The notes beneath the pieces were generated by a model. It was not told the origin of the DNA and made no database searches. It worked only from the letters and a program-made list of their open reading frames with translations. Shown here in pieces: positions 30,565 through 40,713 of a DNA stretch of 64,000 nt. How positions within the stretch are numbered: the stretch's first letter is position 1; each line of letters starts with the position of its first letter. The translations under genes were made by a program, and so were the position numbers. The DNA is from Arthrobacter echini (GTDB lineage Bacteria > Actinomycetota > Actinomycetes > Actinomycetales > Micrococcaceae): assembly GCF_008107445.1 (NCBI RefSeq), contig NZ_VSLD01000001.1:868001-932000 (forward strand). Reading direction: 5' to 3'.

Positions 30565-31565
30565 AGATGGATACTCCCGTCCGTCTCCTCGGCCAGGCCG
30601 TCCGACAGCAGTCCGGCGAGTGCCCGCTCGTGCTGCTCGGCGGGCGCCTGCAGTCCGTGCAGCGCACCGAGCGCGCCCGGCAGCTGGTCGGGTCCCGCGG
30701 ACGTGATGCCGGGCGGGGGTCCCGACCCGAGATCCAGCGGGCCCCGGATCAGCAGGGCCCGTGGGAGGGGACTCTCGGCGGCACGCAGTACGGCCACCAT
30801 CGCCCCGCGCACCTGCCGGTCCGTGCCGGCCCACGCCTGTCCCTTCGGCACGTGGTCCGGGGCGGGACGGCCCGCGGCGACCCAGGCGCAGGCGTCCTGG
30901 ACCGGACAGCTCCCACAGGCCGGTGCGCGGGCGGTGCAGATCACGGCCCCGAGCTCCATGACGGCGGCGTTCCACCGCACCGAGAGTGCGTCGTCCTCGG
31001 GCAGCAGCTCCTCGGCCCGCCTCATCTCCGCTGCGGTGAGTGCCGGGGCGGGCAGGGCGCTGCCCGCGAACAGGCGCGCGTGCACCCGTCTGATATTGGT
31101 GTCCACCACCGTCTCGCGCCGGCCGTAGGCGAAGGCCGCGACGGCGGCGGCCGTGTAGGCACCGACGCCGGGCAGGGCCAGGAGGTCCTCGCGCGTGGAC
31201 GGGACGACGCCGCCGTGCTGCAGCACGATGGCGCTCGCGGCGGCGTGCAGGCGCAGCGCCCGGCGCGGATAGCCGAGCCGGCCCCAGTGGCGTACGGCGG
31301 CACCTGCGGGCTCCGACGCGAGCTCGCCCGGGGTGGGCCAGCGCTCCAGCCACTCGCTCCAGACCGGCAGGACGCGCACCACGGGGGTCTGCTGGAGCAT
31401 CACCTCGCTGACCAGGATGCCCCATGGCGAGCACGCGGGGTCCCGCCAGGGCAGCTCACGGGCTTCCTCCGAGAACCATGCCGTCACACGATGGTGCAGC
31501 AGCGTGGGTGGGGTGGCCCGGCCGGACAGCCGCGCCGGGTCCCGGACACCGGAGGGGGTGGTCAT
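30555..31565 (-). CDS. mutY: A/G-specific adenine DNA glycosylase
   Basis: Removes adenine mispaired with 8-oxoguanine. The HhH-GPD core shows catalytic Glu54 in SEVMLQQTPV, the hairpin LPGVGAYTAAAVAAFAYG (131-148) and Asp155 in VVDTNIRRV. The 4Fe-4S cluster cysteines are 210, 217, 220 and 226 (C-x6-C-x2-C-x5-C). The C-terminal NUDIX-like domain is reduced, as in many actinobacterial MutY (336 residues). It lies downstream of disA and radA on the same strand, a DNA-damage-related neighbourhood. Confidence 0.94.
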   Translation of the reverse strand: MTTPSGVRDPARLSGRATPPTLLHHRVTAWFSEEARELPWRDPACSPWGILVSEVMLQQTPVVRVLPVWSEWLERWPTPGELASEPAGAAVRHWGRLGYPRRALRLHAAASAIVLQHGGVVPSTREDLLALPGVGAYTAAAVAAFAYGRRETVVDTNIRRVHARLFAGSALPAPALTAAEMRRAEELLPEDDALSVRWNAAVMELGAVICTARAPACGSCPVQDACAWVAAGRPAPDHVPKGQAWAGTDRQVRGAMVAVLRAAESPLPRALLIRGPLDLGSGPPPGITSAGPDQLPGALGALHGLQAPAEQHERALAGLLSDGLAEETDGSIHLPS

Positions 31566-31593
31566 GAGTACTCCTGGGTAGAGAGGTCCACCG

Positions 31594-32670
31594 TTACAGG
31601 AAGCGATCGAGAAGGCTCGTCTCCGCGATCCTCGACAGACCCTCGCGGACGGTCCTCGCGCGCTGCTCGCCGATACCGTCCACCGCCATCAGATCCTCGA
31701 TGTTCGCCGCCATGAGATTCTGCAGCCCGTCCAGGCGGTCCACGAGGCGGTTGGCGATGGCCGGGGGTACCGCCTTGATGCCCGAGAGCAGCCGATAGCC
31801 CTTCGGGTGGACGGGGGTGTCCAGCGAATCGCCGGAGGAGGTGAACCCGAGCACGCCGGCGATGGTGCCGAGATCGATCAGCTCGGTGGAGCTGAGGCCC
31901 TGCAGGGTGCTCACGCGGTCCTCGAGCGAGGCGGTACTGGAGCCGACCTCCAGGTAGTCGCGCAGGACCATCTCACTGCCCGGGCCCAACCCGGTGGTCA
32001 GCTCCTCGACCTGGAGCGAGAGGAGGCGGCCGTCCACGCCGAGCTCCAGCACGTACTGGGAGATCTCCTCCGAGATCCGGCGCACCATCTCCTGGCGCTG
32101 GAGCGTGGCGGCCACGTCGCGCACCGTGACCATCGCCTCGATCTCGAGGGCGGAGAGCGAATTGGTCACCTGGTCCAGGCGCGCCCGGTACCGCTCCAGC
32201 GTGGCCAGGGCCTGGTTGGCGCGGGCGAGGACGGGCTCGGAGCCCTCCAGGACGAAGCGGATCCCGGCGATGTAGAGGGCGATGATCTGCATGGACTGGC
32301 TCACGCTGATCACGGGCAGTCCGGTCTGCTTCGCCACGCGCTCCGCCGTCCGGTGCCGCGTCCCGGACTCCTGCGTCTCGATGGTGTGGTCGGGAACGAG
32401 CTGCACCGCCGCACGGAGGATCCGGCTCGCATCGCGGTCGCAGACGATCGCCCCGTCCATCTTCGCCAGCTCCCGCAGGCGCGTGGGCGAGAAGTCGATG
32501 CCGATGTCGAATCCGCCCGAGGAGATGGAGTCCACGGTCCTGTCGAATCCGAGCACGATCAGCGCTCCGGTCCGTCCCCGCAGGATTCGCTCAAGACCGT
32601 CGCGCAACTGGGTTCCGGGGGCTACTCTGGCGAGGGTGGCCTTCAGCGCGTCCTCAGGACTGCGGACCAT
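31594..32670 (-). CDS. disA: DNA-integrity scanning diadenylate cyclase
   Basis: Makes c-di-AMP from two ATP; in Bacillus, activity drops when DisA meets branched DNA. The start MVRSPEDALKATL gives 358 residues, the usual length; an upstream extension of 44 codons is open but lacks homology features. The DAC domain has DGA at residues 72-74 in KMDGAIVCDRD and the second active-site motif GTRHRTAER at 103-111. A helical spine follows, then a C-terminal helix-hairpin-helix region (MAVDGIGEQRARTVREGL). It lies between radA and mutY. Confidence 0.96.
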   Translation of the reverse strand: MVRSPEDALKATLARVAPGTQLRDGLERILRGRTGALIVLGFDRTVDSISSGGFDIGIDFSPTRLRELAKMDGAIVCDRDASRILRAAVQLVPDHTIETQESGTRHRTAERVAKQTGLPVISVSQSMQIIALYIAGIRFVLEGSEPVLARANQALATLERYRARLDQVTNSLSALEIEAMVTVRDVAATLQRQEMVRRISEEISQYVLELGVDGRLLSLQVEELTTGLGPGSEMVLRDYLEVGSSTASLEDRVSTLQGLSSTELIDLGTIAGVLGFTSSGDSLDTPVHPKGYRLLSGIKAVPPAIANRLVDRLDGLQNLMAANIEDLMAVDGIGEQRARTVREGLSRIAETSLLDRFL

Positions 32671-32846
32671 GGGCACTTCCTTTCGCCTGCCGCGCTGTGG
32701 AGAGCCCGGCGCAGTCGGGCAGGCGCCGGGCGCGGCCCGGCGGTCGATGGCTGAGGGGTGTCGCGCAGCCGAGGTCAATACTACTGGCGCCGCCGCGCCC
32801 ACCGGCGCGGACGTACGTCGTCGGCGACCGCAGCCTGCCCCGCACC

Positions 32847-34232
32847 CTAGAACAGCAGGGCCAGCGCCTCAGCGAGGGTGGACACCTCCCGCACCGAGAA
32901 ACCGGTGGGGACGGGACCCGTACCTCCGGGCGACGCCGGGACGATCGCGTGCGTGAAGCCGAGCCGCTCCGCCTCGAGGATGCGCCGGTTGATGCCGGGG
33001 ACCGGACGCACCTCACCCGCCAGGCCCACCTCGCCGAAGGCGATGAGCCGGGCCGGGAGCGGGTGATCCGTCTTGGCCGAGGCGATGGCCAGGGCGACGG
33101 CCAGATCCGTGGCCGGTTCCGTCAGCCTGACCCCGCCCACCGTGGCCACGTAGCTGTCGTCCTTGTGGAGGGAGACCGAGGCGCGGCTCTGCAGCACGGC
33201 CAGTAGCATCGCCACGCGGGAACTGTCCAGCCCGCTCGTGGCCCGGCGGGGCTGCGAGGTGGAGGATTCCGCGAGCAGCGCCTGGACCTCCGCGAGCAAC
33301 GGACGCCGGCCCTCCAGCGTCACGGTGATGCAGGTGCCCGAGACCGGATCCTTGGTCCGGGAGACGAACAGCCCACTCGGATCGGCGAGCCCCTCGATCC
33401 CGCCGTCGGTCAGATCGAAACAGCCCACCTCGTCCGTGGGGCCGTAGCGGTTCTTCACCGCGCGCAGCAGGCGCAGGCGCGAGTGCCGCTCGCCCTCGAA
33501 CTGGCAGACGACGTCGACCAGGTGTTCCAGGAGCCTCGGCCCGGCGATCGAACCGTCCTTCGTGACGTGCCCCACGAGCAGCGTGGTCATGCCGCGGGCC
33601 TTCGCCGCCCCGATGAGTGAGGCGGCGACCTCGCGGACCTGGGTGACCCCGCCGGCACTGCCGTCCACGGCGGCGCTGCTGAGCGTCTGGACGGAGTCGA
33701 CGATCAACAGGGCGGGGTCGATCTTCTCGACCTGGCCGAGGGCCTGGCCCAGATCCGTGTCCGCGCTGAGGTACAGGGAGTCGGCGACGGCGTCGATCCT
33801 GTCCGCCCGGAGTTTCACCTGTGCTGCGGACTCCTCGCCCGTGACGTAGAGGACGTCCTTGCCCAGCCGTGCCACGCGCGCGGCCACGTCGAGCAGGAGG
33901 GTGGACTTCCCGACGCCGGGCTCCCCGGCGAGCAGGATCACGGCCCCGGGCACGAGCCCTCCGCCGAGGACGCGGTCGAGTTCGTCGATCCTCGTCGGCT
34001 GGAAGCCGGACAGGGTGGCATCGACGTCGGCGATCCTCCGTGCGGGTGTGGTGACGGCCGTGGCCGCCGTGGTGCGGGCCGCCACCTGGCCGGTCTCCTC
34101 GACGGTTCCCCAGGCCTGGCACTCGCCGCAGCGGCCCACCCACTTGGCGGTGGTCCAGCCGCACTCGGCGCAGCGGTAGTTCGGGGCGTTGCTACGGCCC
34201 GCGCGGGCCGCGGGGGAGGTCTTGGTGGCCAT
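32847..34232 (-). CDS. radA: DNA repair protein RadA (branch migration ATPase)
   Basis: RecA-like ATPase and helicase that extends recombination intermediates. An N-terminal zinc finger has Cys21, 24, 35 and 38. Walker A is GEPGVGKST at 103-111. The RadA-specific motif appears as KNRYG, with Tyr in place of the common Phe. The C-terminal Lon-protease-like domain carries KTDHPLPARLIAFGEVGLAG. 461 residues, normal. 176 bp separate its end from the disA start, so disA may also have its own promoter. Confidence 0.95.
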   Translation of the reverse strand: MATKTSPAARAGRSNAPNYRCAECGWTTAKWVGRCGECQAWGTVEETGQVAARTTAATAVTTPARRIADVDATLSGFQPTRIDELDRVLGGGLVPGAVILLAGEPGVGKSTLLLDVAARVARLGKDVLYVTGEESAAQVKLRADRIDAVADSLYLSADTDLGQALGQVEKIDPALLIVDSVQTLSSAAVDGSAGGVTQVREVAASLIGAAKARGMTTLLVGHVTKDGSIAGPRLLEHLVDVVCQFEGERHSRLRLLRAVKNRYGPTDEVGCFDLTDGGIEGLADPSGLFVSRTKDPVSGTCITVTLEGRRPLLAEVQALLAESSTSQPRRATSGLDSSRVAMLLAVLQSRASVSLHKDDSYVATVGGVRLTEPATDLAVALAIASAKTDHPLPARLIAFGEVGLAGEVRPVPGINRRILEAERLGFTHAIVPASPGGTGPVPTGFSVREVSTLAEALALLF

Positions 34233-34268
34233 GGCCTCAGGCTACCGGCGGCCACGGACAGGACGGGC

Positions 34269-35396
34269 TCAGAGCCGCGGCAGGTAGCCGGAGGCATCCT
34301 CGTGGGAGAGGCCCGTGGCCTCCAGCAAATCCACCACGAGGGGGCGCAGGAGCAGCACGAGGCCCTCGCCCTCGAGGCGCTTGATGTGCAGCGGCCCGGG
34401 GTGGAGCTGGATCGCGACGTCGGCGAGTTCTATGCGCGCCTGGCGGAGATTGAGGCCCCGCTCGGTCGAGTCCTGACCGGACAGGGCACGGCTGAGGACA
34501 TCGACGCCGTCGGCGGCGTCGTCGAGCGCCTGGCTGAGGGCCGACACCGCCTCGTCGGACATGGCGGCGTGATTGATCACCGAGGTCAGCCGGCGGGAGA
34601 ACACACGACTGTTCCGGATGGCGAGATCGATGAAGCCGACGGCCCTCCGAAGGGACCCGAGTTCGTCGCGGTGCCTCCGGTAGGCGGGGGAGATGCGCGC
34701 CACCTCCTCGGCCGAGCGCATGCTGGTCGTCAGGCTGTCGAGCCGGGACTGGGAGGCGCGCGCTCTCACGAGGGCGTGCCAGGCGCGGGTGGAGTCGCTG
34801 TTCCGCAGGGCGGCGGCACTCTCGCGGAGCACGTCCGAGAGTTCGCCCAGGAGACCGCGGACGTCCGTCTTGGGTTCGTGGCGGGGGTCACGGGGCAGCA
34901 GCATGGTGATGAGGAGAGCGAAGAGACCCCCCACGATCGCGTCGAGGCTGCGGGTGAACGGACCGCCGTCGGGGGCTGGGAGCAGCACCACGAGCAGGGA
35001 CTGCAGGCCGAGCTGCATGGTGAAGATGGTGCCGCTGTCCAGGAAGCGCGCCAGGAGGATGGACGCGAACAGGACGAGGGCCGCCTGCCACAGACCGGTG
35101 CCGAAGAACGTCAGGAGCACATCGCCCACCGCGATGCCGAGCGTGCACCCGAGGGCCACCTCCAGGACGCGGCGCAGGCGCGGATCGCGGGAGAAGCCGA
35201 GGGCGATCATGGACGACGTCGCTGCGAAGAGCGGCCCCTCGTGGCCCAGTACCTCCTCGGCGAAGGCGTAGGCCCCTACCGCGCAGACGGTCATCTGGAG
35301 CGCTGTGACGACCGATCCTGAGCTGCGCCTCAGGCCGATGCGCGAGCGTTTGCGCAGGAAGGCGAACGTCGCTGATACTCCCTGGCGTGCCGGCAT
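34269..35396 (-). CDS. FUSC / aromatic acid exporter family membrane protein
   Basis: 375 residues. The first 170 or so contain about five hydrophobic segments (for example GYAFAEE-flanked helices and LGLQSLLVVLLPAP). The RDPRLRRVLEVALGCTLGIA stretch is typical of the FUSC/ArAE N-terminal domain. The remainder is a long helical cytoplasmic domain with many charged residues. Relatives are thought to export aromatic acids or other amphipathic compounds; the substrate here is unknown. It is 36 bp upstream of nothing shared, reads toward radA, and is divergent from pstS. Confidence 0.75.
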   Translation of the reverse strand: MPARQGVSATFAFLRKRSRIGLRRSSGSVVTALQMTVCAVGAYAFAEEVLGHEGPLFAATSSMIALGFSRDPRLRRVLEVALGCTLGIAVGDVLLTFFGTGLWQAALVLFASILLARFLDSGTIFTMQLGLQSLLVVLLPAPDGGPFTRSLDAIVGGLFALLITMLLPRDPRHEPKTDVRGLLGELSDVLRESAAALRNSDSTRAWHALVRARASQSRLDSLTTSMRSAEEVARISPAYRRHRDELGSLRRAVGFIDLAIRNSRVFSRRLTSVINHAAMSDEAVSALSQALDDAADGVDVLSRALSGQDSTERGLNLRQARIELADVAIQLHPGPLHIKRLEGEGLVLLLRPLVVDLLEATGLSHEDASGYLPRL

Positions 35397-35472
35397 GGCC
35401 CCAGTCTATGAGGTGGGGTCCCTGGCCCCTTCCGACCCGGGAGGAAGGGATGTCCGGGCCCGGGCCGGCGAT

Positions 35473-35494
35473 GTTCACCTCCCGTTAAGGTCCG
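35473..35494 (+). promoter_or_regulatory. Candidate PHO box upstream of pstS
   Basis: Two adjacent 11-base units, GTTCACCTCCC and GTTAAGGTCCG, each begin with GTT. This matches the direct-repeat architecture of actinobacterial PhoP sites, whose best-conserved unit starts GTTCACC. It lies about 115 bp before the pstS start, in the intergenic region shared with the divergent FUSC gene. Confidence 0.55.
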
Positions 35495-35608
35495 ACCATC
35501 AGTCCCGTCATCTGCTCCGCCTAGCGTCGAGCCTGTACTTCCGTCCTCCGCGTTCCCACCGGTGCCGCGTGTGCCCGGTGACCATCTCCCTGGAAGGGGC
35601 AGTATCCC

Positions 35609-36718
35609 GTGAAGGCTCTTCGTAGCGGTCGCACCATGGCCGTCATCTCCCTCGCCGCGCTGGCGCTGACCGCGTGCGGTTCCGACGACGTCACCGGAGG
35701 TGCGCCGGCCGACGCCGCCTCCGGGTCCTCCACGCTCAGCGGTACGCTGACCGGCGCCGGATCGTCGGCCCAGAATGCCGCCATGACGGCGTGGCAGTCC
35801 GGGTTCGCCGCGTCGAGCGGCGCCGACGTCCAGTACTCGCCCGACGGTTCGGGGGCCGGCCGCGATGCGTTCCTGGCGGAGGGAGTGCAGTTCGCGGGAT
35901 CGGATGCAGCCCTCGACGACGAGGAGTACGACGCCTCGAAGGAGATCTGCGGCCCCGACGGTGCCATCGACATCCCGGTGTACGTCTCGCCCATCGCGAT
36001 CGCCTTCAATCTCCCGGGCATCGACACGCTGGATCTGGACGCCGCGACCATCGCGTCCGTCTTCCGTGGCGAGGTGGAGAGCTGGGACGACGAGGCGATC
36101 GCCGCGCAGAACGAGGGCGTGGAACTTCCCACGACGCCCATCACCGTGGTCCACCGTGCGGACGACTCCGGGACCACCGAGAACTTCACCGAGTACCTGG
36201 CCGCCGCAGCACCGGAGGCCTGGACCGACGAGGCCGACGGCGCCTGGCCCGAGGCCCTCGTCGCCGAGAACGCCCAGGGTACCAACGGCGTCGTCTCGAC
36301 GACCACCGGAACCGACGGCGCCATCACCTACGCGGATGCCTCCGCCGTCGGCGATCTCGGTCGGGTCAGCGTGCTGGTCGGGGAGGAGTACGTGCCCCTC
36401 AGTGCCGACGCCGCCGGCCGCGCCGTCGAGGCGGCGACGCGGGTCGCGGGCCGGTCCGACGTCGACATGTCCCTCGAGCTCGAGCGTGACACCACCGAGT
36501 CCGGCGCCTACCCCGTGGTCCTCGTCTCCTACCACGTGGTCTGCAGCAGCTACGCGGACCAGGAGACCGTGGATCTCGTCAAGGCCTTCGAGACCTATGT
36601 GGTCAGCGCGGAGGGGCAGGACGCCGCCGCGGCCTCCGCGGGCAGCGCGCCGCTCCCGGAGGACATCCGGGCGGACGCCATGACGGCTATCGGATCGATC
36701 ACTGTAGGTTCGTCGTAG
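35609..36718 (+). CDS. pstS: Phosphate ABC transporter substrate-binding lipoprotein
   Basis: Captures phosphate outside the membrane. The signal peptide ends in a lipobox LTAC with the lipidated Cys23. Phosphate-binding features include GAGSSAQNAAM, QYSPDGSGAGRDAF and RADDSGTTENFTEYL, each contributing hydroxyl and backbone contacts in the family. 369 residues from a GTG start. First gene of pstSCAB, behind a candidate PHO box, and therefore probably induced by phosphate starvation through PhoR-PhoP, which are not in this window. Confidence 0.95.
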   Translation: MKALRSGRTMAVISLAALALTACGSDDVTGGAPADAASGSSTLSGTLTGAGSSAQNAAMTAWQSGFAASSGADVQYSPDGSGAGRDAFLAEGVQFAGSDAALDDEEYDASKEICGPDGAIDIPVYVSPIAIAFNLPGIDTLDLDAATIASVFRGEVESWDDEAIAAQNEGVELPTTPITVVHRADDSGTTENFTEYLAAAAPEAWTDEADGAWPEALVAENAQGTNGVVSTTTGTDGAITYADASAVGDLGRVSVLVGEEYVPLSADAAGRAVEAATRVAGRSDVDMSLELERDTTESGAYPVVLVSYHVVCSSYADQETVDLVKAFETYVVSAEGQDAAAASAGSAPLPEDIRADAMTAIGSITVGSS

Positions 36719-36845
36719 ACGCCGTCACCTCACCGATGGTGACCGGGGAGGACCGTCGGCGGTTCCGGGCCGTGCAGGAGAATCCCGTACCGTGACATCT
36801 GTCCCCGGCGCGCAGCGCCGAACCTCCGATCCGAAGGGTTTCCCC

Positions 36846-37778
36846 GTGTCGACCAGCACCCTGACCAGCCGTGATGCGGCAGGCAAGTCCGGAGACCGGG
36901 TCTTCTCCGGAGCCGCGCTGGGAGCGGGCATCCTGATCCTGGTGGTCCTGTTCGGCGTGGCGGTCTTCCTGATCATCCAGGCGCTGCCGGTCCTGGGCGC
37001 CGATCCGGCGGACATCACCGGTGGTGACGGCTTCGGGGCCTACATCTTCCCGATCGTCGTCGGCACCGTCATCGCCGCCGCCATCGCGCTCCTGCTCGCG
37101 ACCCCGCTCGGCATCGGTGTGGCTCTGTTCATCTCCCACTACGCCCCTCGGCGCCTGGCCATGACCTTCGGCTACCTGGTGGACCTGCTGGCCGCCATCC
37201 CGTCGGTGGTCTACGGCGCGTGGGGCTATGCGGTCCTCGCGCCGCAACTGGCCGTCGCGTACGGCTGGCTGGCCGAAAATCTCGGTTGGATCCCGATCTT
37301 CGCCGGACCGGCGAGCCAGACGGGCAAGACCATCCTCACCGCGGGGATCGTCCTCGCCGTCATGGTGCTGCCGATCATCACCTCACTGAGCCGGGAGATC
37401 TTCCTGCAGACCCCCACGCTGCACGAGGAGGCCGCCCTCGCCATGGGCGCCACCCGGCTGGAGATGATCTGGATGGCCGTGCTCCCTTTCGCGCGGACCG
37501 GCATCGTCAGCGCAGCCATGCTCGGACTCGGCAGGGCCCTGGGCGAGACCATGGCGGTGGCCCTGGTGCTCTCCGGCGGCGCCCTCACCGCGAGCCTGAT
37601 CCAGTCCGGGAACCAGACGATCGCCGCGGAGATCGCCCTGAACTTCCCCGAGGCGTACGGACTGCGCCTCAGCGAACTCATCGCGGCGGGCCTGGTGCTC
37701 TTCGTCATCACGCTGGTCGTGAACATCATTGCGCGCTGGATCGTCAGCCGCCACAGGGATTTCTCGGGAGCGAACTGA
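36846..37778 (+). CDS. pstC: Phosphate ABC transporter permease PstC
   Basis: Membrane channel subunit with about six helices starting near residue 20 (LGAGILILVVLFGVAVFLII). The EAA loop that contacts PstB is around EEAALAMGATRLEMIWMAVL. The GTG at 36846 is chosen because a GAAGGG site lies seven bases upstream and the resulting N-terminus matches the usual length of 310 residues. An alternative GTG 18 codons upstream has a poorer spacing. 127 bp after pstS. Confidence 0.93.
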   Translation: MSTSTLTSRDAAGKSGDRVFSGAALGAGILILVVLFGVAVFLIIQALPVLGADPADITGGDGFGAYIFPIVVGTVIAAAIALLLATPLGIGVALFISHYAPRRLAMTFGYLVDLLAAIPSVVYGAWGYAVLAPQLAVAYGWLAENLGWIPIFAGPASQTGKTILTAGIVLAVMVLPIITSLSREIFLQTPTLHEEAALAMGATRLEMIWMAVLPFARTGIVSAAMLGLGRALGETMAVALVLSGGALTASLIQSGNQTIAAEIALNFPEAYGLRLSELIAAGLVLFVITLVVNIIARWIVSRHRDFSGAN

Positions 37779-37779
37779 C

Positions 37780-38883
37780 ATGAGCAGTGCACTGCTGAAG
37801 ACACGGCGCTCGCAGCTGACCAAGGGCCGACTGCCCGGCTATGCGATTTGGGTGGTCCTCGGTGCGGCCGTCGTGCTCGCCGCCGCCGTCTCGGCCCTCA
37901 TCGGCTTCGACGTGGTCGTCTGGGCCCTCATCGCTGCCGTCTTCTTCGTCGTCGGCGCCACACTGGTCACCGCGGCCGCCGAGGGCAGCCGGAAGGCCGC
38001 CGATTCACTGATGACGTACCTGGTGTACGGCTCCTTCGTGATCGCACTGCTCCCGCTCCTCTCCGTCATCTGGACGGTCCTGGAGCGGGGCCTGCCGGGA
38101 CTGTCCTACGACTTCTTCTTCACCTCGATGAACGGGGTGACCGGTGCCACGGACAACGCGTCCGCCGAGAACGGGACGCCGGTCCTCGGCGGCGCCTACC
38201 ACGCGATCGTCGGCACCCTGCAGATCACCCTGTGGGCCTCGCTCGTCTCCGTGCCGATAGGCCTCCTGGCCGCCGTGTACCTGGTGGAGTACGGCAGGGG
38301 CGGTGCACTCGACCGCGCCATCACCTTCTTCGTGGACGTCATGACGGGGATACCCTCGATTGTCGCGGGCCTCTTCGCGGCCGCGCTGTTCGCGCTCCTG
38401 TTCGGCCCCGGCACGCGGACGGGGTTCGTCGCGTCCGTCGCCCTGTCCGTGCTCATGATCCCCGTGGTCGTCCGTTCCACCGAGGAGATGCTCAAGATCG
38501 TCCCGAACGAACTCCGGGAGGCCTCCTACGCGCTCGGTGTGAGGAAATGGCGCACCATCGTGAAGGTGGTGGTGCCGACGGCGATCTCCGGCATCGCCTC
38601 GGGCGTCACCCTGGCGATCGCGCGGGTGGTCGGGGAGACCGCACCCATCCTTGTCACCGCGGGATTCGCGAGCTCGATCAACCTGAATGTCTTCGGGGGA
38701 TGGATGAGCACGCTCCCGACGTTCATCTACTACCAGATTCTGACCCCGACCTCCCCGACGAATATCGATGCGAGTACGCAGCGTGCCTGGGCGGCGGCGC
38801 TGATCCTGATCATCATGGTCATGCTGCTCAATGTCGTGGCACGCCTGGTGGCGAAGATCTTCGCCCCCCGCACCAGCCGCTGA
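37780..38883 (+). CDS. pstA: Phosphate ABC transporter permease PstA
   Basis: Second channel subunit; 367 residues, longer than many PstA because of two extra N-terminal hydrophobic segments (about 19-40 and 43-65), as in other Micrococcaceae as I recall. The core six helices follow, with the EAA-type loop at [20 protein letters not shown]. The ATG overlaps the region immediately after the pstC stop (two bases apart). The open frame upstream lies within pstC. Confidence 0.93.
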   Translation: MSSALLKTRRSQLTKGRLPGYAIWVVLGAAVVLAAAVSALIGFDVVVWALIAAVFFVVGATLVTAAAEGSRKAADSLMTYLVYGSFVIALLPLLSVIWTVLERGLPGLSYDFFFTSMNGVTGATDNASAENGTPVLGGAYHAIVGTLQITLWASLVSVPIGLLAAVYLVEYGRGGALDRAITFFVDVMTGIPSIVAGLFAAALFALLFGPGTRTGFVASVALSVLMIPVVVRSTEEMLKIVPNELREASYALGVRKWRTIVKVVVPTAISGIASGVTLAIARVVGETAPILVTAGFASSINLNVFGGWMSTLPTFIYYQILTPTSPTNIDASTQRAWAAALILIIMVMLLNVVARLVAKIFAPRTSR

Positions 38884-38920
38884 CCTGCGCGCACACCACT
38901 CCCGAGCTGACAAGGAAGCA

Positions 38921-39700
38921 ATGTCCAAGCGAATCGACGTCAAGGACCTCAACGTCTACTACAGCAAGTTCCTCGCTGTGGAGGATGTGAACATCTCCAT
39001 CGAAGCCCGGTCGGTGACGGCGTTCATCGGCCCCTCGGGCTGCGGTAAGTCGACCTTCCTGCGCACCCTGAACCGGATGCACGAGGTCATTCCCGGCGCG
39101 CGGGTGGAGGGAGAGGTGCTGCTGGACGGCGATGACCTCTACGATCCCGCCGTCGACCCCGTGACCGTCCGCGGGCAGGTCGGTATGGTCTTCCAGCGCC
39201 CCAACCCGTTCCCCACCATGTCCATCCGTGACAACGTCCTCGCCGGGGTGAAGCTCAACAACAAGCGGATCAGCAGGTCCGATGCGGACGCCCTCGTGGA
39301 GAAGTCACTGCGCGGCGCGAATCTGTGGAACGAGGTCAAGGACCGGCTGGGGCGCCCGGGCTCGGGACTGTCGGGAGGTCAGCAGCAGCGACTGTGCATC
39401 GCGCGCGCCATCGCGGTGTCGCCCCAGGTGATCCTGATGGACGAGCCGTGCTCGGCCCTGGATCCCATCTCCACGCTCGCCATCGAGGATCTCATCAACG
39501 AGCTCAAGGCGGACTACACGGTGGTGATCGTGACCCACAACATGCAGCAGGCGGCGCGCGTGTCGGACAAGACTGCGTTCTTCAACATCGCCGGTACCGG
39601 CAAGCCCGGAAAGCTGATCGAGTACGCGGACACCACCACCATCTTCAACAAGCCGGTCCAGAAGTCGACGGAGGACTACGTCTCGGGCCGCTTCGGCTAG
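38921..39700 (+). CDS. pstB: Phosphate ABC transporter ATP-binding protein PstB
   Basis: Energises PstCA. Walker A is GPSGCGKST at residues 37-45, the signature [16 protein letters not shown] follows, and Walker B is [27 protein letters not shown] is the PstB-typical Q-loop. 259 residues, normal. It is the last gene of the operon: no phoU follows. Its TAG stop shares a CTAG with the stop of the convergent PiT gene. Confidence 0.96.
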   Translation: MSKRIDVKDLNVYYSKFLAVEDVNISIEARSVTAFIGPSGCGKSTFLRTLNRMHEVIPGARVEGEVLLDGDDLYDPAVDPVTVRGQVGMVFQRPNPFPTMSIRDNVLAGVKLNNKRISRSDADALVEKSLRGANLWNEVKDRLGRPGSGLSGGQQQRLCIARAIAVSPQVILMDEPCSALDPISTLAIEDLINELKADYTVVIVTHNMQQAARVSDKTAFFNIAGTGKPGKLIEYADTTTIFNKPVQKSTEDYVSGRFG

Positions 39701-40713
39701 GACTGGAGCAGGGGGCTCAGGGCGAGGAAGAGGACGGCACCCAGCAGTGCGGTCGCGGGGACCGTCCCGAGCCAGACCAGCAGGACCCGGACCACGCGGG
39801 GGCGGCGGACGGAGGCGAACGGCTGGTTGGCGCCGGCCCCGACGATCGCCGAGGCCATCACCTGCGTGCCGGACAGCGGCAGGTGCAGGACGATCCCACT
39901 CACCAGGAGCATCGCCGAGCCCACGCCCTGCGCGGTGGAGCCCCGCATGGGGTCGATGTGCACCAGGCGATGCCCGAGCGTATGGGTGATCCGCCAGCCG
40001 CCGAAGAGGGAGCCGGCGGCCAGCAGGAGGGCGGCGAACACCTGGACCCACATCGGGATGCCCACGCCGTCGGCAGAGCCCGTCCCGATGAGCGCCAGGA
40101 GGATCACCGCCGTGGTCCGCTGGCCGTCCTGCAGGCCCTGGCCGAGCGCGAATACACCGGTCAGGACGGCCTGCGCCATCCTGTTGCCACGATTGACCCG
40201 TGCGGGGGAGGCATGGCGAAGCAGCCACGTGGCAGGGAACACCGCGAGGTAGGCCAGCAGGTAGGCGATGACCGGGGCCAGCAGGAGTGGCAGGATGAGC
40301 CTCAGGAGGAAACCCTCCGGAGCGCCTTCCATCGCCGGCCCACTCGTGAGGCGGGAGGCGATTCCCGCGCCGACGATCCCACCGAGCAGGGCATGGGTCG
40401 ACGACGACGGCGTGCCCCGGTACCACGTGAGGACATTCCAGCCGGATGCCGCGACCACCGCGGTCAGCAGGATCGCCAGTCCGTTGGTGCCCGGGGGCAG
40501 GCCTCGGGCGGCGCCGACGAAGAACACGGCCAGCGAGGTACCCAGCAGGGCGCCCAGGAGGGCGAACAGAGCTGCGAGCAGGACGGCGACGGTCGGCGCC
40601 AGCGCCCGCGTGCGGACGGCTGCCGCCACCGAGTTCGAGACGTCATGGAAGCCGTTCAGGAAGGCGAAACCGCCTGCGGCGACGATCACCGCGCCGAGGA
40701 GGAGGGGCTCCAC
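39697..40713 (-). CDS. pit: PiT family inorganic phosphate transporter
   Basis: Low-affinity, ion-driven phosphate uptake. 338 residues with about ten hydrophobic segments. The family repeat appears near the N-terminus as [20 protein letters not shown] and again, in degenerate form, in the C-terminal half ([18 protein letters not shown]). The start is a GTG directly abutting the DUF47 stop, so the two are translated together. It ends tail to tail with pstB. Confidence 0.9.
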   Translation of the reverse strand: MEPLLLGAVIVAAGGFAFLNGFHDVSNSVAAAVRTRALAPTVAVLLAALFALLGALLGTSLAVFFVGAARGLPPGTNGLAILLTAVVAASGWNVLTWYRGTPSSSTHALLGGIVGAGIASRLTSGPAMEGAPEGFLLRLILPLLLAPVIAYLLAYLAVFPATWLLRHASPARVNRGNRMAQAVLTGVFALGQGLQDGQRTTAVILLALIGTGSADGVGIPMWVQVFAALLLAAGSLFGGWRITHTLGHRLVHIDPMRGSTAQGVGSAMLLVSGIVLHLPLSGTQVMASAIVGAGANQPFASVRRPRVVRVLLVWLGTVPATALLGAVLFLALSPLLQS

